Origin: Muriicola soli
GTDB taxonomy: Bacteria > Bacteroidota > Bacteroidia > Flavobacteriales > Flavobacteriaceae
Length of the DNA: 64,000 nucleotides
Direction of reading: 5' to 3'
Assembly: GCF_004139715.1 (NCBI RefSeq)
Contig: NZ_CP035544.1
Location: forward strand, 2,793,501 to 2,857,500
The number at the start of each line of letters is the position of its first letter. Position 1 is the stretch's first letter. The notes beneath the pieces are model-generated. The model made no database searches, was not told the origin of the DNA, and saw nothing but the letters and a program-made list of their open reading frames with translations. Below are positions 8,795 through 16,111 of this stretch, one piece after another. The translations under genes were made by a program, and so were the position numbers.

Positions 8795-9109
8795 GGGCGA
8801 TGATTAATGGTAATTAAACGAATATTGGATCCGGTATTAAACCCCTTAAAAAACCATTTGGAATTTGATGTGATTATTCAGAAGATTAAAGACCGTTTTT
8901 GGAAAAATAAGGATCGTTTGAAAATAAGTTTGGAGGAAAAGGTATTCATGCAATAGTGCGGGAATTTATAACAAGGTTAGAAGTTCCAGACACCATCCCG
9001 ATAGTCCTGATAGTTATAGGGAGGGACCAAATTCCAAGCTCCTGGTTGATTCAAGTTAAAACCCGTGCCCGGTGAGCTCTGCTGTTAATTCAAAAGCATC
9101 TTTTGAGAT

Positions 9110-9145
9110 TTTCCAAAATTAAAACAAGATGATTATCTTAGAGAA
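9110..9145 (+). repeat. 36-bp direct repeat, copy 1
   Basis: Begins TTTCCAAAATTAAAAC and ends ATTATCTTAGAGAA; identical over 36 bases to 10363-10398. It lies 84 bp upstream of the DUF6090 gene. The end contains TATCTTAG, one mismatch from the TAnnTTTG -7 element, so it could be a duplicated promoter segment. Confidence 0.85.
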
Positions 9146-9229
9146 TCTCAGCCAACACAAAATCGAATGAGGCCAAAGGTTTCTAAGCGCCAATGGCCCT
9201 TAAATTATTTTGTAGCCAACCTTTAATTC

Positions 9230-10009
9230 ATGATAAAATTCTTCCGTAAAATCCGTCAGCAGCTTATTTCTGACAACCGAATTGGTAAATACCTTTTTTA
9301 TGCTATTGGAGAAATTCTGTTGGTGGTCATAGGTATTGTGATTGCACTTCAGATCGACAATTGGAATGAAAATAGAAAAAGCAGGCTTAAAGAGAAAGTA
9401 CTTTTAAATCAGTTAAAACAGGAATTCACAAACGATCTAAATCAAATAAGAAATAAAACACAGCAGAGAAATAATATAATTTATTCCTCCAAAAAGCTTC
9501 TCGAATATATTGATAATGATCATTTAGATAATCCGGACTCTATAGTTTATTATCTGCAACGTACTGTTTTTATCCCCACTTTCAATACGAGTTCTAAAGA
9601 CTTTTTCACGGCAAGAGATGTTGGCCTCATCGAAAATGATTCTTTGAGAGCTCTTTTGGCTGATTGGCCAAGCCAGGTAGATCAACTGGTGGAAGAAGAA
9701 CAACAATGGGTGTTTTACCGTGATAATTATCATATCAAATTCCTTACCCAACACTTTCGGACGCGGAATATCTATGATAGTGTACAGGAAGATATGGAGA
9801 TGATGGAAACAGTTTTTTTGGATAAGTCGAAGTCTTTTAACAACAGAATAGGCAAATCTAACAGAACAACGGATCCGAATCTATTATTGGAGGAAGAGGA
9901 TCTGGAGGACCATCTAGGGTTTTCAATTATGATTCACAGTATAGGAAATATTCAGGCCGAAACCCTATCCCAACATATCAAAAAAATTCTTGAACAAATT
10001 GATGAATAG
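9230..10009 (+). CDS. DUF6090 family membrane protein
   Basis: A 259-residue protein whose N-terminus (MIKFFRKIRQ, then GKYLFYAIGEILLVVIGIVI and LQIDNWNE) is the hallmark of DUF6090, a very common flavobacterial family of unknown function. One transmembrane helix spans about residues 24-41; a basic N-terminus suggests the helical remainder (43-259) is periplasmic. The mature part is rich in Gln, Asn and acidic residues, typical of the family. A monocistronic gene; the 36-bp repeat upstream may carry its promoter. Confidence 0.85.
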   Translation: MIKFFRKIRQQLISDNRIGKYLFYAIGEILLVVIGIVIALQIDNWNENRKSRLKEKVLLNQLKQEFTNDLNQIRNKTQQRNNIIYSSKKLLEYIDNDHLDNPDSIVYYLQRTVFIPTFNTSSKDFFTARDVGLIENDSLRALLADWPSQVDQLVEEEQQWVFYRDNYHIKFLTQHFRTRNIYDSVQEDMEMMETVFLDKSKSFNNRIGKSNRTTDPNLLLEEEDLEDHLGFSIMIHSIGNIQAETLSQHIKKILEQIDE

Positions 10010-10409
10010 CCTCTTAGCTGGCACAAACCTGTCTTGTCTGCCCCTTTTGAAGTCTCTTAAGGATGGCAGGCAGATATCCTTCAATGAATTTAAAATTTGC
10101 GTTTTTAAGTTCCCCGCATTATTTAAAGCGACCAGAAAATTGTAAGAATTTAGGGTGCGGCCAGCAGAATTGCATTATGCAAGGCAGAAAACAGCATAAA
10201 GCTATATTTATATTTATGATTCAAAATGAGATTTCTATACAATAGCTCAATTTATAGGCGTGAATAATGATACTGGCTGGAAACATAGTCGGCAAGAGTA
10301 TTCCTCGTATTATCCTTATCCCCGGGGAGCTAAACGGCTAATGTAGCAATATCAATCAAGGCTTTCCAAAATTAAAACAAGATGATTATCTTAGAGAACC
10401 ACAACTAAC
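10010..10409. other. 400-bp intergenic region
   Basis: Contains a possible weak hairpin (CTGCC/GGCAG, about 10038-10071) and the second 36-bp repeat copy (10363-10398). A 60-codon frame at 10063-10245 has biased composition and no start context, and I do not regard it as a gene. Confidence 0.4.
10363..10398 (+). repeat. 36-bp direct repeat, copy 2
   Basis: Identical to 9110-9145. It ends 11 bases before the ATG of the GH16 gene, so if it carries a -7 element (TATCTTAG) the transcript leader would be very short. Confidence 0.85.
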
Positions 10410-11273
10410 ATGAATCCTATGAGAGCATTCACCCTTATTGTCCTTATCCTTTTAGTTATCCTGAGTTGCAAAACCGGGGAGAAAAAAGAAGAAAACAAAG
10501 AAGCTGCGGAGGTGGCTATGTGGGAAACCGACTTCCTTGACGATTTTGATTCTTTTGATCCCGATAACTGGCAAGACCAGCGGATCTGGGTAAATAACGA
10601 ACTTCAGTGTTATGTTCCCGACGGGGAATTCGGCACTCGGGAGGTGCGCGAAGGCACCTTAAAACTCAAGGTGGTGAACACCGGAGAAGCACGGCCCTGC
10701 GACAACCTGGACAAACATGGAGAACAACATCCCGATACCCCTTATATGGCCGGGAGGATCTGTTCTAAAAACCGCAAAGAATTTATTAAAGGAAAATGGA
10801 CAGCCCGCCTAAGGCTGCACGGAAACGGTCAACCCAGTATGTTTCCGGCATGGTGGCTGTTGGGAGCCCGCAATAACGAATCACCCGTGCAGGAGGCAGA
10901 CGAGACCGTCTGCTGGCCCCTTACAGGATCAGGGGAGATCGACATCTTTGAGCATCACGGGGATGTAAAAAAAGATCACTTTACCACCGGGGCCATCAAG
11001 AGCGAAGGGGAATGTGATAAAGGCGACTGGTGGAGTTTTCGCAAAGACTTCCCCGCCACCCTGGATGACTACCACGAGTACTCTGTAGAATGGGAAGGAA
11101 GTGACCTGGTATACCGATTAGACGGAGAAGAAGTTTATCGGAATGAAGGCGAGGGTGACAACTATCCCGAACCTATGTTTGCCATCCTCAACTTTGCAAA
11201 AATCACCGATAACCCCATGGAGGGAGAATGGGTCATGGAGGTCGACTGGGTGAAGCACGAAGCCCGGAAATAA
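10410..11273 (+). CDS. GH16 family glycoside hydrolase lipoprotein (beta-glucanase-like)
   Basis: A 287-residue lipoprotein (lipobox VILSC, Cys20) with a short acidic linker to about residue 36 and one GH16 jelly-roll domain. The catalytic motif GEIDIFEHHG gives nucleophile Glu176, Asp178 and acid/base Glu181, the E-[ILV]-D-x-x-E pattern of the bulged GH16 branch (laminarinases, licheninases and others). DTPYMAGRICSKNRKEFIKGKW and PAWWLLGARNNE are also typical. It should hydrolyse beta-1,3 or mixed-linkage glucans at the cell surface; the exact substrate cannot be read. No SusC/SusD pair is adjacent, so it is not in a classic polysaccharide locus. It stands alone between non-coding stretches. 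Confidence 0.88.
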   Translation: MNPMRAFTLIVLILLVILSCKTGEKKEENKEAAEVAMWETDFLDDFDSFDPDNWQDQRIWVNNELQCYVPDGEFGTREVREGTLKLKVVNTGEARPCDNLDKHGEQHPDTPYMAGRICSKNRKEFIKGKWTARLRLHGNGQPSMFPAWWLLGARNNESPVQEADETVCWPLTGSGEIDIFEHHGDVKKDHFTTGAIKSEGECDKGDWWSFRKDFPATLDDYHEYSVEWEGSDLVYRLDGEEVYRNEGEGDNYPEPMFAILNFAKITDNPMEGEWVMEVDWVKHEARK

Positions 11274-11452
11274 TACTCTAAAAAGATAACGAGTCAAGAA
11301 CCATCCCTATAATTTTTGGGGCTTTATTCGTGGAAATCTACTAGCGCTTAATCAGGAATTGAGATGTGGGATGGCTTAATTAACTTGTCAATATCAATAA
11401 TCTAAAATAAATTCATACCTTATCTCAGTTAATCAACCTAAAACCAATCACA

Positions 11453-12373
11453 ATGAAAAAAGTAATGCTTTTAGCCCTTGCTTTGGGCTTAATGACAGCC
11501 TACGGCCAAAAAGAAAAAAACGGAACCATTTACAAAGAACACGAGGCTATAACCAAGGTCAATGCCATGCAGGCCGCATGGGTCGCCGGGGATAGTGCTA
11601 AAGTGGCTTCCTACTTGCACGACGACTTTAAATCTTATAACGGTTCAGGCACTAACAAGGACGCCAAAGGCGGCAGCAAGGCCAACTTTGCCGGTGGGGC
11701 AAAATGGTGGAATAAAAATGTAGCCTACCTCAGCCTGAGTCCGAGCGGGGGTGCTTACCCTGATGCCCTTGAATATAAAGACGGGCAGATGTGGGTGCAA
11801 ACCTGGGACCAGCTGAAAGGGGTTCACAACGAAACCGGTGTAAAAATAGACGTGCCTGTACACCGTATGTACCGCTTTAAGGACGGACTCATTGATATGG
11901 CCATCAGCTACCACAACGAAGCCGTTTACCGGGAGATAGGTGAGAGCTTCGAGGACCGTAAGAATGGAACAGTTTATAATCATCACGACAACATCAACAG
12001 TGTGCGCCGTATGATGCATGCCTTTGAACACGGGGATATGGAAAAGGGCTACAGCTTCTTTTCAGAAAAAGCCCGTTTCACTAATCTTGAAACGCCCAGG
12101 GGCGAATCCCTCACCATGGAAGAGTCCAAAGCCAACCTCAAGGAAATGATGAGCAAATTCGACATCACATCCATAGACGTTGTGGGATATCCGGACTATG
12201 TGGAATACGACCTGCGTGACGGACGAACGGTTTACAGCTGGTGGGACATCCGACTTACACGTAAATCTGACGACAAAAAAATTGTGATGCCGGTGATGTA
12301 TTCGCACGACTTTAATAAAGATGGGGAGATCACCCGCTCCATGGCGTATATGAGCAGTAAGTGGCTCGACTAA
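11453..12373 (+). CDS. exported protein with two SnoaL/NTF2-like domains
   Basis: 306 residues; signal peptide about 1-18 (ending TAYGQ). Two similar halves follow: about 27-160 (HEAITKVNAMQAAWVAGDSAKVASYLHDDF) and about 175-305 (HDNINSVRRMMHAFEHGDMEKGYSFFSEKARF), each with the N-terminal helix pattern and the closing strands of SnoaL-like folds (VPVHRMYRFKDGLIDMAISYHNEAVY; MPVMYSHDFNKDGEITRSMAYMSS). Such cone-shaped folds act as small-molecule binding proteins or isomerase-like enzymes; no catalytic residues can be assigned. Ends at a strong terminator. Confidence 0.8.
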   Translation: MKKVMLLALALGLMTAYGQKEKNGTIYKEHEAITKVNAMQAAWVAGDSAKVASYLHDDFKSYNGSGTNKDAKGGSKANFAGGAKWWNKNVAYLSLSPSGGAYPDALEYKDGQMWVQTWDQLKGVHNETGVKIDVPVHRMYRFKDGLIDMAISYHNEAVYREIGESFEDRKNGTVYNHHDNINSVRRMMHAFEHGDMEKGYSFFSEKARFTNLETPRGESLTMEESKANLKEMMSKFDITSIDVVGYPDYVEYDLRDGRTVYSWWDIRLTRKSDDKKIVMPVMYSHDFNKDGEITRSMAYMSSKWLD

Positions 12374-12393
12374 CCGATTAGGAACATCAAATA

Positions 12394-12427
12394 AAAATCC
12401 GATCTATAATTGTAGATCGGATTTTTT
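12394..12427 (+). terminator. rho-independent terminator
   Basis: A 13-bp perfect stem AAAATCCGATCTA / TAGATCGGATTTT with a 6-base loop and a T run, 20 bases after the stop of the SnoaL-like gene. Confidence 0.92.
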
Positions 12428-12455
12428 ATTGCCTAGAGAACCCGAAGTTTTTCAG

Positions 12456-12473
12456 TCCCGATAGCTATCGGGA
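12456..12473. repeat. 18-bp perfect palindrome repeat, copy 1
   Basis: TCCCGATAGCTATCGGGA, identical at 16005-16022 and 20100-20117 and varied at 15962-15985. All copies are intergenic. Copies at 12456 and 20100 are preceded by a CCCGAAG...CAG stretch, so a longer unit is shared. Confidence 0.9.
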
Positions 12474-12512
12474 TTGGTACGGCAAGCAAGGAAAGGAAAT
12501 ATGAGGTAGGAA

Positions 12513-12568
12513 GCACCAAGCACCAAGCACCAAGCACCAAATTCCAAATCCCAAATTCCAAATTCCAA
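12513..12568 (+). repeat. heptamer tandem repeat (GCACCAA then ATTCCAA)
   Basis: Four copies of GCACCAA run directly into AATTCCAA/ATCCCAA/ATTCCAA units. Related tracts occur at 18931-18970 and 21095-21171, the latter partly as the reverse complement. Non-coding. Confidence 0.85.
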
Positions 12569-12663
12569 CTACAATCGAAATTTGAAAGATATCATAGTAC
12601 CTACAGCAGAAATTCAATTCACACGCCTGAAAGTTTATTTTAAAGTGTAAGGTATCAATAAGG

Positions 12664-12694
12664 AGAACCCGAAGATTTTTTAGGTTCTTTTTTC
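12664..12694 (+). terminator. hairpin with T run, possible terminator
   Basis: AGAACC / GGTTCT stem with a 13-base loop followed by TTTTTT. It is 290 bp past the SnoaL-like gene, so it may be a second transcription stop or part of a repeat (the sequence GAGAACCCGAAG recurs at about 12436). Confidence 0.4.
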
Positions 12695-12813
12695 ATCAAG
12701 GTAAAAAGAACAAAAACCCATTAGAATATTAGAATACTAAAGCTAACCCTTCCTTTCATCTAAAAAACCCCAATAAATGTCATATTTCAAAAATCTTTTC
12801 GTTTTAGGTATTG

Positions 12814-13263
12814 ATGCTATTTGTAAAAAGAACATTCATTAAGAAAATTACCCTCTTAATTTTTCTTGTCCTTCTCAGTTGTGGCAAAGACGATGCCATG
12901 GGGGCATACGAAATTACCTGGGAAGTAAACGGCCAGGGATTATCGAGAAGGATACAAGGCGGGGGTTACGGCAATGAATATCAGGTGCGTTTGCCCTGGT
13001 CCTCTACGTATAAAACAGACGAAATAGGTGATTTAGGACTCTTTGTGCGGTTAAATGATTCTACCCTAGTAAACGATGGCCTGGAAAGCATTATATTAAG
13101 AATAAATGGGGAGGTTATCGTTGAAAAAACAAAGTGGATTGAGGCTGCATCTACTACTCCGGGGATGGTATTACCCGATGATACCGGTTTATGGTCTTAT
13201 ATTGAAGGTTCTGATTGGAAAAGCTATTCCGCGCTTCCGCCAGCTTCATATAATGGGGATTAG
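12814..13263 (+). CDS. lipoprotein of unknown function
   Basis: 149 residues from the ATG at 12814 (a TTG precedes it in frame). The lipobox LLSC gives Cys23, followed by GKDDAMGAYEITWEVNGQGLSRRIQGGGYGNEYQVRLPW. The mature part is mostly predicted strand, compatible with a small beta-sandwich. No family recognised. It is the first gene of the AT-rich accessory stretch. Confidence 0.6.
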   Translation: MLFVKRTFIKKITLLIFLVLLSCGKDDAMGAYEITWEVNGQGLSRRIQGGGYGNEYQVRLPWSSTYKTDEIGDLGLFVRLNDSTLVNDGLESIILRINGEVIVEKTKWIEAASTTPGMVLPDDTGLWSYIEGSDWKSYSALPPASYNGD

Positions 13264-13402
13264 ATGAGGTAATTAAGATTAAGTAAAGAGAGTAGATATA
13301 CGACCGACCAAAAGCCCTCTTTAACTATTATCATTATATTTTTCTAGGAAAAGCTGTAAATTTCGTTAAATGAAGAAATGGTGCAATTTTCACCACTAAT
13401 CT

Positions 13403-14479
13403 ATGACAAAGGTCTACGGCCAAATAGAATCCTTAAAAGCCATTAGAAAAACTCTAGACCAAAATGGAATTTCCCGATTCAATTCCGTTGGTGATATCAA
13501 TAGGTTTTTGCGAAACTACGAGAGCGAAAAAGAAGATCTATTCTTTAACGTTGAACGCAAATACGATCTGGATTTAGAAATTCTAAATGCAAAGGAGAGA
13601 GTGCTGAAGCACGAATACAATGATGTAAAAGAGACTGTAAAACAAAGGCTAAATAATAAACTAGACCGACTTAAAGAGAAGTGTAACTATCTTTCTTCAA
13701 AACCCGCTAAGAATGCCGTTTTGGAGTTGGCCTATTGGTATCAGCTTCAATTCTATCTCTTCTACAAATTTCTCTTCCAAAGAGCTATACCCTTACTTCT
13801 ACGATGGCGTACTAATAGTCTAAACAAACAACTCTCGTCTGTCCAAGAGGATCTCAGGGAGTTTAGTAGAAACAAGCAAAAAATAATCTCTAAGCGATCT
13901 GCTCCTAAATACGAAGAATTATCGCAAACAAAGAAAGTTGTTTCTGCTTTAAACCCCTTAATAGCGGGTGCAATAGGGGAACATTTGATAGCCAAAGAAC
14001 TAAAGAAATTGTCAGGTGCCAATGTTCTCATCAACGACTTTTCATTAAAATTCAGTAATCCAATACTTTGGAAACAAAGGGGCGATCTTATATTCAGTAT
14101 TCAAATTGATCATCTATTGGTAACAAGAGCCGGTATCTTTATTATTGAGACTAAGAACTGGAGTAAAGAGTCAATTTTAAGATATGACCTGAGATCCCCC
14201 ATAAGACAGATTCGCCGAACGCAATATGCTCTTTTTGTCACTCTCAATAGCAATACATCAACTTCCCATATGCTGCTCAAAGAACATCACTGGGGTCAAA
14301 AAAAACTACCTGTCCGAAATATTGTTGCAATGATTAACCATAAGCCCATTGGGGAATTCAAATTCGTCACCATTAAGAAATTAAATGAGCTTAACAGTTA
14401 TATCGAATTTTTTGATCCTGTATTTGATGATGAAGAGGTGAGTAGAATTGCAAAGTATTTGTTATCAATTAAAAGCTAA
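13403..14479 (+). CDS. NERD-domain protein with N-terminal coiled coil
   Basis: 358 residues, no signal peptide. Residues about 30-185 are helical and charged, with a hydrophobic patch at 106-132 (AYWYQLQFYLFYKFLFQ) that could contact a membrane. Residues 188-310 match the nuclease-related domain: GAIGEHLIAKELKKL with Glu193, IQIDHLLVTRAGIFIIETKNW with Asp236, Glu249 and Lys251. These reproduce the E...D...E-x-K core of the PD-(D/E)xK superfamily, so a DNA-cleaving or DNA-binding role is plausible. NERD proteins are often found on plasmids and in accessory regions. The neighbours are orphan lipoproteins, no helicase or methylase is adjacent, and codon use is more AT-rich than the flanking blocks. 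Confidence 0.85.
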   Translation: MTKVYGQIESLKAIRKTLDQNGISRFNSVGDINRFLRNYESEKEDLFFNVERKYDLDLEILNAKERVLKHEYNDVKETVKQRLNNKLDRLKEKCNYLSSKPAKNAVLELAYWYQLQFYLFYKFLFQRAIPLLLRWRTNSLNKQLSSVQEDLREFSRNKQKIISKRSAPKYEELSQTKKVVSALNPLIAGAIGEHLIAKELKKLSGANVLINDFSLKFSNPILWKQRGDLIFSIQIDHLLVTRAGIFIIETKNWSKESILRYDLRSPIRQIRRTQYALFVTLNSNTSTSHMLLKEHHWGQKKLPVRNIVAMINHKPIGEFKFVTIKKLNELNSYIEFFDPVFDDEEVSRIAKYLLSIKS

Positions 14480-14712
14480 CAACTATTCCTGGTCGCAGAT
14501 AATACCATATAAACATTAAGGTTAAAAAGTCAACTATTTCCTTTTAAAAAAGTATTTTTCGTAAGCTATAAATAGAAACTCCTTTATATATTATCTCATG
14601 CTGTGATTTTGAATATATACAACTTTAAATATTAGAAAGGGAGTTAGTAACAAGCAATAAGCAGTGATGTAAATAATGAAAATAATTACTATTAAATAAT
14701 AAAAAAATCAAA

Positions 14713-15048
14713 ATGAAATTACACTTGCTAAAAAAGGGTATTTTAATCTATACACTGATGATAATTAGCGCATTAGCTATTTTCACCTTTTCTTCTTGTA
14801 ATAAAGAGGAAACTTACAACACTCAAGCCCCAGCCCCAAATGGTATCTACAGTAATACCGGTACCCAGGTAAGAAGTTGGAATCAAACCTATGGACCTGT
14901 AAAAAAGGGGTTTAAGTGTGAAGTTCAAATAGGTAATTATCAAGGCGGAACTCCCACTATTGAAATTCATGTTTCAAAGAATGAAGAACCCTTTGCCTTA
15001 AAAGTAACAACGGAAGGTGCATCAGCTTCATACGAAATAGATTTTTAA
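14713..15048 (+). CDS. small lipoprotein of unknown function
   Basis: 111 residues. The signal peptide is long (lipobox FSSC, Cys29). The mature 82 residues (PAPNGIYSNTGTQVRSWNQT, IGNYQGGTPTIEIHVSKNEE) are strand-rich, with a second cysteine near residue 69 (KKGFKCEVQIG). No family recognised. It precedes the mirror-cysteine protein by 140 bp and is in the same AT-rich stretch. Confidence 0.6.
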   Translation: MKLHLLKKGILIYTLMIISALAIFTFSSCNKEETYNTQAPAPNGIYSNTGTQVRSWNQTYGPVKKGFKCEVQIGNYQGGTPTIEIHVSKNEEPFALKVTTEGASASYEIDF

Positions 15049-15188
15049 GCTTTTGATTATCCTGATGCTCTAAAATTTAACATATCTAGCTCAAAAAATG
15101 CCAGCCACGAACAACGGAGCTTAATGAGTTTTGTTTAGTAGGAATTTTATTCTTATTTTGATAGAATAATCTTATTAAATACTACAAA

Positions 15189-15794
15189 ATGAAAAAATTT
15201 ATTCTATTGTTACTAGTTTCATCATTCGCAATGAACAGTTTCGCTAATGATCTTGACCCTATTTCAACTCGTATCATTAAAAGTAAGAATTTCCTGAAAA
15301 TGAACGAATTACAAAAATCATTAGTAGATAGAATAAAAGAATCACAAACATTTCGGGAAGTATATTCAGATTATAGGTCACAACAAATTTCAATTAGAGA
15401 GTTTAGTTTGTCAATGAGTGAGGCGTTGGAATTTAAATCACTATCTGAGTTTAATGAATTTAACCTGGAATTAAATAAAGCTTTTTTAGAACTTTCTAAA
15501 GAAATGCAATTTCAAAATGAACAAGAGGTAGAGGAATTTAATAAGTATGTTTTTAACAATTTTACCAATATGTTCAATGATCCTCGGTCAAATTGTCTTG
15601 AGTCGTGTAAAGAAGTTAGGTCGGATTGTTACAAAATAGCATCCGGAGGAGTAGGTAGTATTCCATCCGTGCCAGGCGCGCCTCATGCAGGGGCAATGAA
15701 ATTGGCAGTTGGCTTTTTTGCTGGAGCCCTTTGTGAAATGGATTATGCCAGTTGTGGTATGAAGTGTGTAGCAGGTGGAAGCCCAAACTATTAG
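15189..15794 (+). CDS. secreted protein with mirror-symmetric cysteine motif
   Basis: 201 residues. Signal peptide about 1-19 (ending NSFA). Residues 20-130 are charged and helical. The C-terminal 70 residues carry all six cysteines, at 136, 140, 147, 182, 189 and 193, i.e. C-x3-C-x6-C then 34 residues then C-x6-C-x3-C, a mirror image. The region between is glycine/proline rich and then hydrophobic (GSIPSVPGAPHAGAMKLAVGFFAGAL). This fits two antiparallel helices joined by up to three disulfides. I recognise no family. A secreted toxin or bacteriocin-like role can be imagined but no immunity or export gene is next to it. Confidence 0.7.
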   Translation: MKKFILLLLVSSFAMNSFANDLDPISTRIIKSKNFLKMNELQKSLVDRIKESQTFREVYSDYRSQQISIREFSLSMSEALEFKSLSEFNEFNLELNKAFLELSKEMQFQNEQEVEEFNKYVFNNFTNMFNDPRSNCLESCKEVRSDCYKIASGGVGSIPSVPGAPHAGAMKLAVGFFAGALCEMDYASCGMKCVAGGSPNY

Positions 15795-16111
15795 GATAAT
15801 TATCATTTTTTAGCTAGAAATTCTGCCATAAACGCCAGAGCTATCCTAAAGCTAAATATTTATATCTATGTAAAGCAGACAATATATAGATTAAGTATTC
15901 GGTTTTGATACTTTTGCCTAAATTTCGGAAATAGTTGAAGCGTTAGTCACATCAATAGTTTTTTCCCCGATGGCCATCGGGGAAATATTTCCTGAAATCT
16001 TCTTTCCCGATAGCTATCGGGATTTGTTCATTTTATTTATGTCATATCGAGCTTAGTGGAAATTTGACAATCAGAAATACTATATTTAGGGCTTTCATTA
16101 ATACCATTCTT
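15795..16111. other. 317-bp intergenic region with two palindromes
   Basis: Between the mirror-cysteine gene and the S9 peptidase. It holds a 24-bp perfect palindrome with core CCCCGATGGCCATCGGGG (15962-15985) and an exact copy of the 18-bp palindrome (16005-16022). No promoter or gene can be supported. Confidence 0.6.
15962..16022. repeat. two palindromes, variant plus exact copy 2
   Basis: The first (15962-15985) has C-C-C-C-G-A-T-G-G as left arm, a variant of the common unit; the second (16005-16022) is TCCCGATAGCTATCGGGA. They are 19 bases apart in the same intergenic region. Confidence 0.85.

Larger units (their letters stand above)
8745..9229. other. intergenic region with operator, decayed palindrome and 36-bp repeat
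   Basis: Non-coding. It contains the operator-like palindrome (8770-8794), a decayed copy of the TCCCGATAGCTATCGGGA palindrome (about 8996-9023), a short heptamer-like stretch ACCAAATTCCAAG (about 9026), and the first copy of a 36-bp direct repeat (9110-9145). Nothing else is evident. Confidence 0.5.

Noticed and set aside
10063-10245. 60-codon frame between DUF6090 and GH16
   Set aside because: Low-information sequence without a start context or family.
12814-15794. A complete phage, plasmid or known defence operon around the NERD gene
   Set aside because: No integrase, capsid, replication, restriction or toxin-antitoxin genes are visible; only the NERD protein is suggestive.
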